Assembly (NCBI GenBank): GCA_937916345.1
Contig: CALFUE010000135.1
Coordinates: 1-8,699 of the forward strand
Length of the DNA: 8,699 bases
From: an uncultured bacterium
Lineage (GTDB): Bacteria; Bacillota; Clostridia; Lachnospirales; Lachnospiraceae
Direction: 5' to 3'
Positions 1-5,844 of the stretch are shown here, one piece after another. The notes below the pieces were generated by a model, which made no database searches, was not told where the DNA came from, and saw only the letters and a list, made by a program, of their open reading frames with translations. Positions within the stretch are counted from its first letter, which is position 1. Every line of letters starts with the position of its first letter. The translations under genes and the position numbers were made by a program.

Positions 1-1551
1 GACGACGAAAGTGATGTCGGGACAAAGACCACCGAAGAAAAAACCACCGAAGAAAAGACCACCGAAGAAAAGACCACCGAAGAAAAGACCACCGAAGAAA
101 AGACCGCCGGGGTAAATGATACACACCGGCAAACCGGTCCCACGCCTGAGCTTCTCACCGAGCTCACCTATATCTATGAGTCAAATCCCAATGATCCCGG
201 GGATTATAACCCTCTGGTGAGTGGTCACGAGGCGAGCGTTGTATTGTCAGACAAGAGCAGGGAAGAATATCCCGCTCTCGCTGAACAGATCGAGAAATAC
301 ACCAATGAATTAAAAGATGATACCATGAAGTACATCCCCGATGAAGTGGAGGATGTCCTTGCAATGAGAGCAGATAACCCGGATAGTGAGATTTCCTATT
401 CCCACGAGAGAGATTATTATGTGTGGCGCGCCGATTCCTATGTGGTAAGCCTCATGAATTACAGCTACAGTTACACCGGCGGAGCCCATGGCTACGGCGC
501 TATCTACGGAGTAAACTATTTTGCGGCGACAGGAAATACAATAGCCCTTTCCGATGTTGTCACCTCCGTGGATGATATGACAGAATACCTGTATAACGCC
601 CTCATCGAAAAATACGATGAGGACGCGTTTTTTGATGGTTTGAAGGACAATTTGAAAAATGTAAAGGACATGATCTGGACCTTCGTGCCCGACGGAGTGA
701 TGATTATATTTAATCCATATGACATCGCTTCCTACGCTGACGGCACCCTGATGATCGTGATCCCCTATTCATCCGGCCTCATAAAAGAAAGCTTTATTCC
801 CGAAACTAAAGGCTATTGCATCCGGCTCCTTGACTATCAACCCATGGACATAGATATCGACGGCGACGGTGACCTCGAGGCGGTGAGTGTATATGGCGCA
901 AAGGACGAATACGGAGATATAAATACACTCAGCATTACCATGGACGGCAAAGTGTACTCTTTTGACGATTACTCGGCTTTAAGCCTTGATCCCTACTACA
1001 TCAGGACGGCTTCCGGAAAAAGCCTCATCTATGCCGGAGCCCATGAATACGACGATTATTTCCACTTTTATGTCTATGATATCTCTGACGGGGCGGCAAA
1101 GGAGGCCGGTCCGGTGGAGCTTCGATTTGGAGGCATACTGACTGATGACGCACAGCATTACTACAGCTATCTGAATCACGATCCGTCAAATATGCGCATG
1201 TCTGCACGCTTCGATATCCTGAGTACCTACAATGCCAGCAAGACCTTTTACATAAATGATCAGGGGCTGCCTGAGAGCGATGACGGGCTCTATACCATAG
1301 ATTCCACTTACTTTACCCTGAAGAATAAAAAGGATGTATCATTACCTGTGGTTGAGACCGGTGAGAAAAAAGATTGTCCTGCCGGCACAATATTCACCCT
1401 CTACGAGACTGACGGAGAGAGCTTTGTCGATGCGAAGACCTCCGACGGCACAAATGTCAGACTCACAGAGGTGATTGACGAAGATTACAACAGATCCGTT
1501 GAGGGAATAAATATCTATGAACTCTTCGAGGAATTATATTTTGCGGGTTAA
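1..1551 (+). CDS. DUF4163/DUF3298 (RsiV-like) secreted or surface protein, 5' end missing
   Basis: The frame is open from the first base of the window to the TAA at 1549-1551, so the start codon, and any signal peptide or lipobox, lie upstream. The GTG at 217 is internal. The 516 visible residues begin with an acidic segment and five TTEEK repeats (residues 10-34), probably a flexible stalk between a membrane anchor and the folded part. Residues about 55-265 match the DUF4163 plus DUF3298 arrangement known from RsiV and PdaC: a 'YPALAEQIEKY' helix, the signature YTGGAHGYG (from residue 158), then TGNTIALSDV and 'FNPYDIASYADG'. RsiV binds lysozyme, but whether this protein does is unknown. Residues 283-293 (D-I-D-I-D-G-D-G-D-L-E) form an Asp-rich calcium-type loop of EF-hand/FG-GAP style. 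The remaining 220 residues match no family I recognise. rfbD starts only 6 nt after the stop. No sigma-factor gene is visible beside it. Domain call fairly sure; cellular location inferred. Confidence 0.82.
   Translation, partial: DDESDVGTKTTEEKTTEEKTTEEKTTEEKTTEEKTAGVNDTHRQTGPTPELLTELTYIYESNPNDPGDYNPLVSGHEASVVLSDKSREEYPALAEQIEKYTNELKDDTMKYIPDEVEDVLAMRADNPDSEISYSHERDYYVWRADSYVVSLMNYSYSYTGGAHGYGAIYGVNYFAATGNTIALSDVVTSVDDMTEYLYNALIEKYDEDAFFDGLKDNLKNVKDMIWTFVPDGVMIIFNPYDIASYADGTLMIVIPYSSGLIKESFIPETKGYCIRLLDYQPMDIDIDGDGDLEAVSVYGAKDEYGDINTLSITMDGKVYSFDDYSALSLDPYYIRTASGKSLIYAGAHEYDDYFHFYVYDISDGAAKEAGPVELRFGGILTDDAQHYYSYLNHDPSNMRMSARFDILSTYNASKTFYINDQGLPESDDGLYTIDSTYFTLKNKKDVSLPVVETGEKKDCPAGTIFTLYETDGESFVDAKTSDGTNVRLTEVIDEDYNRSVEGINIYELFEELYFAG
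28..102 (+). repeat. Coding 15-bp tandem repeat, five copies (TTEEK)
   Basis: Five head-to-tail 15-bp units (ACC ACC GAA GAA AAR) lie at 28-42, 43-57, 58-72, 73-87 and 88-102. The first ends in AAA, the other four are identical and end in AAG. An ACC at 103-105 begins a sixth unit that degenerates. The period is a multiple of three, so copy changes keep the frame. The near-identity of codons points to recent slippage expansion. The encoded Thr/Glu/Lys stretch would be a charged flexible linker. Confidence 0.95.
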
Positions 1552-1557
1552 ATAAAC

Positions 1558-2424
1558 ATGAAAAAAATACTGATCACCGGCTGTAACGGCCAGCTGGGCA
1601 GGGCAATACAAAAAGAATACGCGAACTCAGTGGATTTCATAAAGACCGATGTGACTGAGGGAGACGGGGTTAGAGCCCTTGATATTACCCGAATAGACGA
1701 TGTGATGGAGCTCGTACGCTCCAGGAAGCCCGATGTGATAATAAACTGTGCCGCCGCTACAAATGTGGATGGCTGTGAGAAGGACGAGGCCTTTGCCTTT
1801 CGATTGAATGCCATAGGCCCAAGGAATCTTGCCATAGCATCAACCGAGATCAATGCGAAGCTCATCCACGTGAGCACCGACTATGTGTTCCCGGGAACGT
1901 TAAGGAGGCCTCTGATAGAGACAGAGGCTCCCGCCCCCGTCAGCGCCTATGGGCGGACCAAATATCAGGGAGAGCTTTTCGTGAAGGATTTCGCCCGCAG
2001 GTGGTACATACTTCGCACCGCCTGGCTCTACGGCGAGGGCAGGAATTTCGTCGAGACCATGTTAAAGCTTTCTGAGAATCATGACACCGTCACCGTGGTG
2101 GAGGATCAGTTCGGTTCTCCCACATCGGCGTCTGAGCTGGCGAGGATGATACACCTCTTTGAGCTCACCGACAATTTCGGCCTCTTCCACGCTACCTGCG
2201 AGGGCAGTACCAATTGGGCGGATTTCACCGAGGAGATATATCGCCTCGCCGAAAAAAATGTCAAGGTAAATCATGTCTCGAGTGAAAAGTATAAGGAGAT
2301 GAATCCCGATTCTGCCGACAGACCGAAGTATTCCATACTGGAAAATTTTATGATTAAGCAGACCACGGATTTCATGATGGCGGACTGGCATGATGCCATA
2401 AAAAAATATTTAGAGGAGCATTGA
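1558..2424 (+). CDS. rfbD: dTDP-4-dehydrorhamnose reductase
   Basis: Catalyses the last step of dTDP-L-rhamnose synthesis, the NAD(P)H-dependent reduction of dTDP-4-dehydro-L-rhamnose, in the cytoplasm. The 288-aa product has the extended SDR layout of RmlD: an N-terminal Rossmann nucleotide loop GCNGQLG (residues 8-14), the CAAATNVDGCE segment typical of the family (64-74), STDYVF (106-111), and the catalytic Tyr131-x3-Lys135 (YGRTK). The C-terminal half has the RP-K-YSILEN signature of the sugar-binding part. Length is normal. After STDYVF the usual D-G is P-G here, a small departure. The ATG at 1558 gives the exact family N-terminus (MKKILITG), but no Shine-Dalgarno sits in front of it. 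The gap to the previous stop is 6 nt, so translation is probably coupled to the upstream gene. The rfbA RBS lies inside the 3' end of this gene. Confidence 0.95.
   Translation: MKKILITGCNGQLGRAIQKEYANSVDFIKTDVTEGDGVRALDITRIDDVMELVRSRKPDVIINCAAATNVDGCEKDEAFAFRLNAIGPRNLAIASTEINAKLIHVSTDYVFPGTLRRPLIETEAPAPVSAYGRTKYQGELFVKDFARRWYILRTAWLYGEGRNFVETMLKLSENHDTVTVVEDQFGSPTSASELARMIHLFELTDNFGLFHATCEGSTNWADFTEEIYRLAEKNVKVNHVSSEKYKEMNPDSADRPKYSILENFMIKQTTDFMMADWHDAIKKYLEEH
2412..2418 (+). promoter_or_regulatory. RBS of rfbA inside the end of rfbD
   Basis: AGAGGAG lies 10 nt before the rfbA ATG at 2429 and within the last codons of rfbD. The two genes are 4 nt apart, which suggests translational coupling. 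Confidence 0.8.
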
Positions 2425-2428
2425 AATT

Positions 2429-3307
2429 ATGAAGGGAATAATACTTGCCGGAGGTTCCGGCACCAGACTCTATCCCCTGACAAAGGCTGTGAGCAAGCAG
2501 ATCATGCCGGTCTACGACAAGCCCATGATCTATTATCCCCTGTCAACCCTGATGCTGACAGGTATCAGAGAGATCCTTGTGATATCGACGCCAAGAGATG
2601 TGCCGGTTTTCAGGGAGCTGCTGGGAGATGGCTCTGCACTGGGTATGAGGATCGAATACGCGGTGCAGGAGGCTCCAAACGGCCTTGCTGAGGCCTTTCT
2701 CATAGGAGAAAGCTTCATCGGAGACGACCGTGTAACTTTAGTGCTGGGTGATAATATATTCTATGGTCAGAGCTTTTCCGCAGTGCTTCAGAGCGCGAGA
2801 GAGCGCGTGGAGAATTCAGGCGGCGCCACCATATTCGGCGTCTATGTAAAGGATCCAGCGGAGTACGGAGTTGTGGAATTCGATGAAGCCGGCCACGCCA
2901 TATCCATAGAGGAAAAACCCGCAAATCCAAAGAGCAATTACGCGGTACCGGGATTGTATTTCTACGACAATTCCGTGGTAGAGATAGCGAAATCCATAAA
3001 GCCGTCAAAGAGAGGGGAGTTGGAGATCACTGAGGTGAACAATGTCTATCTGGACGCGGGTATACTCTCCGTGGAGAGGCTTGGCCGGGGCTTCGCCTGG
3101 CTCGACACAGGAAACCATGACATGCTGCTTAAAGCCGCAGAGTTCGTGGCATCCATCCAGGAGCGTCAGGGACTCTTCGTCTCCTGCATCGAGGAGATCG
3201 CCTACAAGCGTGGCTTCATCACAAAAGAGCAACTGGTGGCTCTGGCAGAGCCCATGCTCAAGACCAAATACGGACAATATCTGATGGATATATCCCAGGG
3301 ATTATAG
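2429..3307 (+). CDS. rfbA: Glucose-1-phosphate thymidylyltransferase
   Basis: First enzyme of the dTDP-L-rhamnose pathway: joins dTTP and alpha-D-glucose 1-phosphate to give dTDP-glucose and pyrophosphate. The product is 292 aa, the normal length for RmlA, and carries every hallmark: the nucleotide loop LAGGSGTRL (6-14), the S-K-Q-x2-P-V-Y-D-K-P segment (22-32), LGDN with the metal-binding Asp108 (106-109), EEKP (161-164), RGELEIT (195-201) and the second metal-site region WLDTGNHD (224-231, Asp226). These nucleotidyltransferases form tetramers and are commonly feedback-inhibited by dTDP-rhamnose (family knowledge). The gene follows rfbD by 4 nt and precedes rfbC by 19 nt, so all three are surely one transcript. 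Nothing is missing or broken. Confidence 0.97.
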   Translation: MKGIILAGGSGTRLYPLTKAVSKQIMPVYDKPMIYYPLSTLMLTGIREILVISTPRDVPVFRELLGDGSALGMRIEYAVQEAPNGLAEAFLIGESFIGDDRVTLVLGDNIFYGQSFSAVLQSARERVENSGGATIFGVYVKDPAEYGVVEFDEAGHAISIEEKPANPKSNYAVPGLYFYDNSVVEIAKSIKPSKRGELEITEVNNVYLDAGILSVERLGRGFAWLDTGNHDMLLKAAEFVASIQERQGLFVSCIEEIAYKRGFITKEQLVALAEPMLKTKYGQYLMDISQGL

Positions 3308-3309
3308 AT

Positions 3310-3314
3310 GGAGG
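3310..3314 (+). promoter_or_regulatory. RBS of rfbC
   Basis: GGAGG ends 12 nt before the ATG at 3327, a longer spacing than for the neighbouring genes. The start is still preferred because it gives a family-like N-terminus and no other ATG is nearer. Confidence 0.65.
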
Positions 3315-3326
3315 AATTATAAGTAA

Positions 3327-3893
3327 ATGGCAATAGTAAATTTTGAGGACAATTGCGGCGGCATCGAAGGTCTGAAAGTACTGGAAGTAAAATCCTTTGG
3401 CGATGAGCGTGGATATTTCATGGAGACATATAATGAGAATGACATGAAAAGCTGCGGAATAGACTGCCGCTTCGTACAGGACAATCAGAGCGGCAGCACA
3501 AAGGGCGTGCTGAGAGGCCTTCATTTTCAGATAGATTACCCGCAGGATAAGCTGGTCCGCGTCATAAAAGGAGAAGTGTTCGATGTGGCGGTGGATCTGC
3601 GGGAAGGGAGCAGAACCTTTGGCAAGTGGTTCGGAGTCAGATTATCCGCGGAAAACAGAAAGCAGTTCTTCATCCCGAAGAATTTCGCCCACGGATTTCT
3701 GGTGCTTTCCGACGAAGCGGAATTTTGCTACAAGGTTGCTGATTTTTATCACCCCAATGACGAAGGAGGATTGATGTGGAATGATCCCGATATAGGAGTG
3801 GAGTGGCCCATAGAGGAGCTGAAGGGAGCACCAGTCATCCTGTCGGAAAAAGACAAGAAGCACTCAACCTTTTCCGAATATAAAAAAAGTTGA
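3327..3893 (+). CDS. rfbC: dTDP-4-dehydrorhamnose 3,5-epimerase
   Basis: Third step of the pathway: epimerises C3 and C5 of dTDP-4-dehydro-6-deoxyglucose to give the substrate of RfbD. The 188-aa product is a cupin-fold RmlC: GDERGYFMETY (25-35) with the D-x-RG substrate residues, LRGLHFQ with the catalytic His66 (62-68), DKLVRVIKGEVFDVAVDLR (74-92), IPKNFAHGF (116-124), the conserved Tyr135 that acts as acid in the family, and WNDPDIGVEWP (151-161). Catalytic roles are by analogy with characterised RmlC enzymes. The length is typical. It is the third gene of the rml group. The expected rfbB (dTDP-glucose 4,6-dehydratase) does not follow; a GH130 gene starts 47 nt downstream instead. Confidence 0.95.
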   Translation: MAIVNFEDNCGGIEGLKVLEVKSFGDERGYFMETYNENDMKSCGIDCRFVQDNQSGSTKGVLRGLHFQIDYPQDKLVRVIKGEVFDVAVDLREGSRTFGKWFGVRLSAENRKQFFIPKNFAHGFLVLSDEAEFCYKVADFYHPNDEGGLMWNDPDIGVEWPIEELKGAPVILSEKDKKHSTFSEYKKS

Positions 3894-3928
3894 CCTGGGC
3901 ATTAAAGTTGAAAAATATATATTTAACG

Positions 3929-3934
3929 AGGAGG
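3929..3934 (+). promoter_or_regulatory. RBS that sets the GH130 start
   Basis: AGGAGG lies 6 nt before the ATG at 3941. It decides the start: an in-frame TTG at 3890 overlaps the end of rfbC, has no RBS, and would add 17 residues absent from the family. Confidence 0.9.
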
Positions 3935-3940
3935 AAAAAG

Positions 3941-4915
3941 ATGAGCACAATTATCGGAGAAACCTTAAAGAACATTCCCTGGGAGGACAGACCGGAAGGC
4001 AGAGGGGAAATAGTCTGGCGCTATAGCGGCAATCCCATCATAAAGAGGGATCAGATCCCCGGAGCCAATTCCATCTTCAACAGCGCAGTAGTCCCAAAGG
4101 ACGGCGCCTTCGTCGGGATATTCAGAAGCGATAATACCGCCATGGAGCAGCACCTGTTCCTCGGAAAAAGTGACGATGCCATCAACTGGGATCTGGATGA
4201 GAAGCCCATCATCCTATATGGAAAAGACGACAAACCAATAGGTGAAGCCTGTGGCTACGACCCCAGAGTATGCTTCATCGAGGACCGTTACTATGTCACC
4301 TGGTGCAACCAGTTCCACGGTCCCACTATCGGTGTGGCATACAGTTACGACTTCAAGAAATTTTACCAACTGGAAAACGCCTTCCTCCCTTTCAACAGAA
4401 ATGGAGTCATGTTTCCGAAAAAGATCGGCGGAAAATTCATCATGCTTTCCCGCCCCTCAGACAATGGACACACCCCCTTCGGAGATATGTTCCTCTCCCA
4501 GAGTCCCGACATGGAGCACTGGGGTTGCCACAGATATGTGATGAACGCCACCGGCTGGGCCTGGACAAAGATAGGCGCCGGCCCTATCCCAATCCTTACC
4601 ACCGAGGGGTGGCTTCTCATATTCCACGGAGTATGCACCACCTGCAACGGCATGATATATTCCATGGGCGCCGCAATACTCGAATTGGAGGAGCCATGGA
4701 AGGTGAAGTACCGCTGCAAGCCATACATATTCCATCCCACAGCCCTCTATGAGTGTGTCGGAGATGTGCCAAATGTCACCTTCCCCTGCGCCACCCTCAC
4801 TGACGCTGAGACCGGCCGCATCGCTATCTACTACGGCGCAGCCGACACAGTTGTAGGACTCGCATTCACACAGGTTGATGAGCTTATTGCATTTATAAAG
4901 GATAATGCATTATAG
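3941..4915 (+). CDS. GH130 beta-mannoside phosphorylase
   Basis: The 324-aa product is a single five-bladed beta-propeller of glycoside hydrolase family 130. These enzymes use phosphate to cleave beta-mannosides and release alpha-mannose 1-phosphate in the cytoplasm. Visible family features are the N-terminal RYSGNPII (27-34), GANSIFNSAVV (41-51), FRSDNT (61-66), GYDPRV (105-110), where Asp107 corresponds to the catalytic acid of characterised members, NRNGVMFP (152-159), MLSRPSDNGHTPFGD (168-182) and IGAGPIPI (211-218). The compact length without a long N-terminal helix resembles the mannooligosaccharide phosphorylases (subfamily 2, such as Ruminococcus albus RaMP2) rather than the roughly 400-aa mannosylglucose phosphorylases. 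The acceptor (mannose, glucose or GlcNAc) and linkage (beta-1,4 or beta-1,2) cannot be read from the sequence. No mannanase, epimerase or transporter is visible beside it. Codon use is richer in C-ending codons (ATC for Ile) than in the rfb genes. Family sure; exact substrate open. Confidence 0.92.
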   Translation: MSTIIGETLKNIPWEDRPEGRGEIVWRYSGNPIIKRDQIPGANSIFNSAVVPKDGAFVGIFRSDNTAMEQHLFLGKSDDAINWDLDEKPIILYGKDDKPIGEACGYDPRVCFIEDRYYVTWCNQFHGPTIGVAYSYDFKKFYQLENAFLPFNRNGVMFPKKIGGKFIMLSRPSDNGHTPFGDMFLSQSPDMEHWGCHRYVMNATGWAWTKIGAGPIPILTTEGWLLIFHGVCTTCNGMIYSMGAAILELEEPWKVKYRCKPYIFHPTALYECVGDVPNVTFPCATLTDAETGRIAIYYGAADTVVGLAFTQVDELIAFIKDNAL

Positions 4916-4960
4916 ACTATTACAGACAAAAATGAAAAACTGCTGAGGAGTGTCAGGTAT

Positions 4961-4982
4961 CTTATACATAGCTTATACACAG
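4961..4982. repeat. 11-bp tandem direct repeat upstream of promoter
   Basis: CTTATACATAG at 4961-4971 is followed immediately by CTTATACACAG at 4972-4982, one mismatch in 11. The period is about one helical turn, and the pair ends 15 bp before the -35 box at 4998, a place where an activator could bind on one DNA face. Chance or slippage is the alternative. Confidence 0.6.
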
Positions 4983-4997
4983 TTTTGTATTTTGAAA

Positions 4998-5026
4998 TTG
5001 AAATCGATACTCATGTATGCTATAGT
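4998..5026 (+). promoter_or_regulatory. Extended -10 vegetative promoter for the 136-aa gene
   Basis: TTGAAA at 4998-5003, a 17-bp spacer, and TATAGT at 5021-5026 preceded by TGC (5018-5020) make a good sigma-A type promoter with an extended -10. Transcription should start near 5033. A second TTGAAA lies directly before the first at 4992-4997, and a second TGC-TATAGT lies 10 bp downstream at 5028-5036, so two alternative starts are possible. Confidence 0.7.
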
Positions 5027-5037
5027 CTGCTATAGTC
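5018..5037. repeat. 10-bp tandem repeat containing the -10 box
   Basis: TGCTATAGTC occurs twice without a gap (5018-5027 and 5028-5037). Each copy carries an extended -10 element. Duplicated -10 boxes could give two start sites or a repressor site that overlaps the promoter. Confidence 0.7.
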
Positions 5038-5096
5038 TTTTTATGTAACAAAAGGAATATCTTTTAAGAAAATGATACAGATTTTTTCTTATACTC

Positions 5097-5168
5097 GCGA
5101 ACGCAATTAATTGCCGATTTTAAATCTTAAGCATCCCTGCGTTTGCTCGTTATACAATTTATGTAACG
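5097..5168 (+). promoter_or_regulatory. Inverted repeats in the leader of the 136-aa gene
   Basis: GCGAACGCA (5097-5105) can pair with TGCGTTTGC (5138-5146) with one G-U pair, closing a 32-nt loop. Directly after it CGTTA (5148-5152) can pair with TAACG (5164-5168). Separately, GCAATTAATTGC (5103-5114) is a perfect 12-bp palindrome that competes with the first stem. The leader from the predicted start is about 180 nt, long for one small gene. I recognise no known riboswitch class in it. Confidence 0.4.
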
Positions 5169-5200
5169 GCAGTGATTTACGTTAATGAGTATAATTTCAG

Positions 5201-5207
5201 AGGAGGT
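5201..5207 (+). promoter_or_regulatory. Strong RBS of the 136-aa gene
   Basis: AGGAGGT, a full match to the anti-Shine-Dalgarno core, lies 6 nt before the ATG at 5214. It rules out the upstream in-frame GTG at 5172, which has no RBS. Confidence 0.9.
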
Positions 5208-5213
5208 AGAAAA

Positions 5214-5624
5214 ATGTACATTAAACCGGTAGCAAAGGTACTCAGTGGAAACACCGAAGGCGTATTTGCCGCAAGCGGCTCAATTGACGAGACCGGCTCA
5301 GATTTCGGCGAATATGTTGTAAGCAATGTCTCAGCCACAAAAGCTGATTCCTATGGAAAGGTATGGGGCAGTGTCATAGTAACCTATATCGGAAACGGGA
5401 CACCTGCAGAGGCCGTTAATATCACATACGAATTTGACAGGGATATCTCCGGAGCCACATTATCATACAGGGGTAATCTCAAGTCCCAGTCAGGAAGTAC
5501 GGTTGTGATAAACACATGGTTAAATGACGGTATGCCTGCACAGAGCATTGGTATCAGTGGTGATGGTTATGTCGACGCGAACATCCTGTCTGCCGAAGCA
5601 GAAGCAGCAGAGTCGTGGGGCTGA
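5214..5624 (+). CDS. Small protein with Y-x-K-P leader and CBM2-like domain
   Basis: A 136-aa acidic protein without cysteine. Residues 1-22 (MYIKPVAKVLSG...VFAASG) resemble a leader I associate with many small Clostridia proteins: Tyr-x-Lys-Pro near the start, a short mixed segment, then a small-residue A-A-S-G end. It has no hydrophobic core, so it is not a normal Sec signal peptide. Residues about 45-125 read as a beta-sandwich in the order of a family 2 carbohydrate-binding module: KVWGSVIVTYIGNG (49-62), VNITYEFDRDISGATLSY (68-85), SQSGSTVVINTW (91-102), then MPAQSIGISGDG (107-118). Trp51 and Trp102 are candidate binding aromatics. The C-terminus is Ala/Glu-rich and ends in Trp-Gly. The gene has its own extended -10 promoter, strong RBS and terminator, so it is probably monocistronic and well expressed. 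CBM2 similarity is by eye. Role, export and processing are unknown. Confidence 0.8.
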   Translation: MYIKPVAKVLSGNTEGVFAASGSIDETGSDFGEYVVSNVSATKADSYGKVWGSVIVTYIGNGTPAEAVNITYEFDRDISGATLSYRGNLKSQSGSTVVINTWLNDGMPAQSIGISGDGYVDANILSAEAEAAESWG

Positions 5625-5679
5625 TCCGACAAAATTCAAGTCTGCTCCCGCCGGTCTCACGATTAACGAGCGATAAAAA

Positions 5680-5714
5680 AAGCTCTCAGGTTTTGCCTGA
5701 AGGGCTTATTTTTT
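5680..5714. terminator. Bidirectional rho-independent terminator
   Basis: The stem AAGCTCTCAGG (5680-5690), loop TTTTG, and CCTGAAGGGCTT (5696-5707) pair over 11 bp with one bulged A and one G-T. On the + strand it is followed by six T (5709-5714), ending the 136-aa gene. On the minus strand it lies just beyond the tRNA and is followed by the complement of seven A (5675-5681), so it can end that transcript too. Confidence 0.85.
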
Positions 5715-5720
5715 ATCAAA

Positions 5721-5804
5721 TGCGGAAGATGGGACTTGAACCCACACGTGATTGCTCACACAAGATCCTTAGTCTTGCTCGTCTGCCAGTTCCGACACTT
5801 CCGC
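5721..5804 (-). tRNA. tRNA-Leu, anticodon AAG (reads CUU)
   Basis: Read on the minus strand, 84 nt without CCA. Acceptor stem GCGGAAG/CTTCCGC (5804-5798 with 5728-5722) with discriminator A at 5721. D-loop with GG (AACTGGCAGAC). Anticodon stem CAAGA/TCTTG around the loop CTAAGGA, giving U33, anticodon A34-A35-G36 and G37. A class II variable arm GTGA-GCAA-TCAC, and T-arm GTGGG-TTCAAGT-CCCAT. The long variable arm, A73 and G37 are as expected for leucine. The CCA end is not encoded (TTT follows). A34 is unusual for a bacterial tRNA-Leu and would normally be deaminated to inosine. Confidence 0.95.
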
Positions 5805-5844
5805 ATCCGCTATGAAATTTACTTTGAAACTCACAACAGATGAT

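Larger units (their letters stand above)
4916..5213. other. Gene-free promoter and leader region (298 bp)
   Basis: AT-rich stretch with no coding frame worth calling. It holds, in order, an 11-bp tandem repeat, a 6-bp tandem repeat that includes a -35 box, a 10-bp tandem repeat that includes the -10 box, and a leader of about 180 nt with inverted repeats ending at a strong RBS. I see no convincing terminator after the GH130 stop, so read-through into the next gene is possible. Confidence 0.7.

Noticed and set aside
3890..3940. In-frame TTG start that would extend the GH130 protein by 17 residues and overlap rfbC by 4 nt
   Set aside because: No RBS before it, the added residues are not family-like, and AGGAGG sits 6 nt before the ATG at 3941.
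4911..5038. AGACTAT at the end of GH130 pairing with ATAGTCT in the promoter as a long-range stem
   Set aside because: Only 7 bp over 100 nt in AT-rich sequence; chance is sufficient.
5190..5195. Perfect TATAAT as a second promoter for the 136-aa gene
   Set aside because: Transcription would begin at about the RBS, leaving no usable leader, and no good -35 lies 17 bp upstream.
5172..5213. Upstream GTG start for the 136-aa protein
   Set aside because: It has no RBS, while AGGAGGT is ideally placed for the ATG at 5214, which yields the typical M-Y-x-K-P leader.
5615..5815. Open frame of 66 codons across the terminator and tRNA
   Set aside because: It runs through a hairpin terminator and antisense to a well-formed tRNA, and has no RBS.
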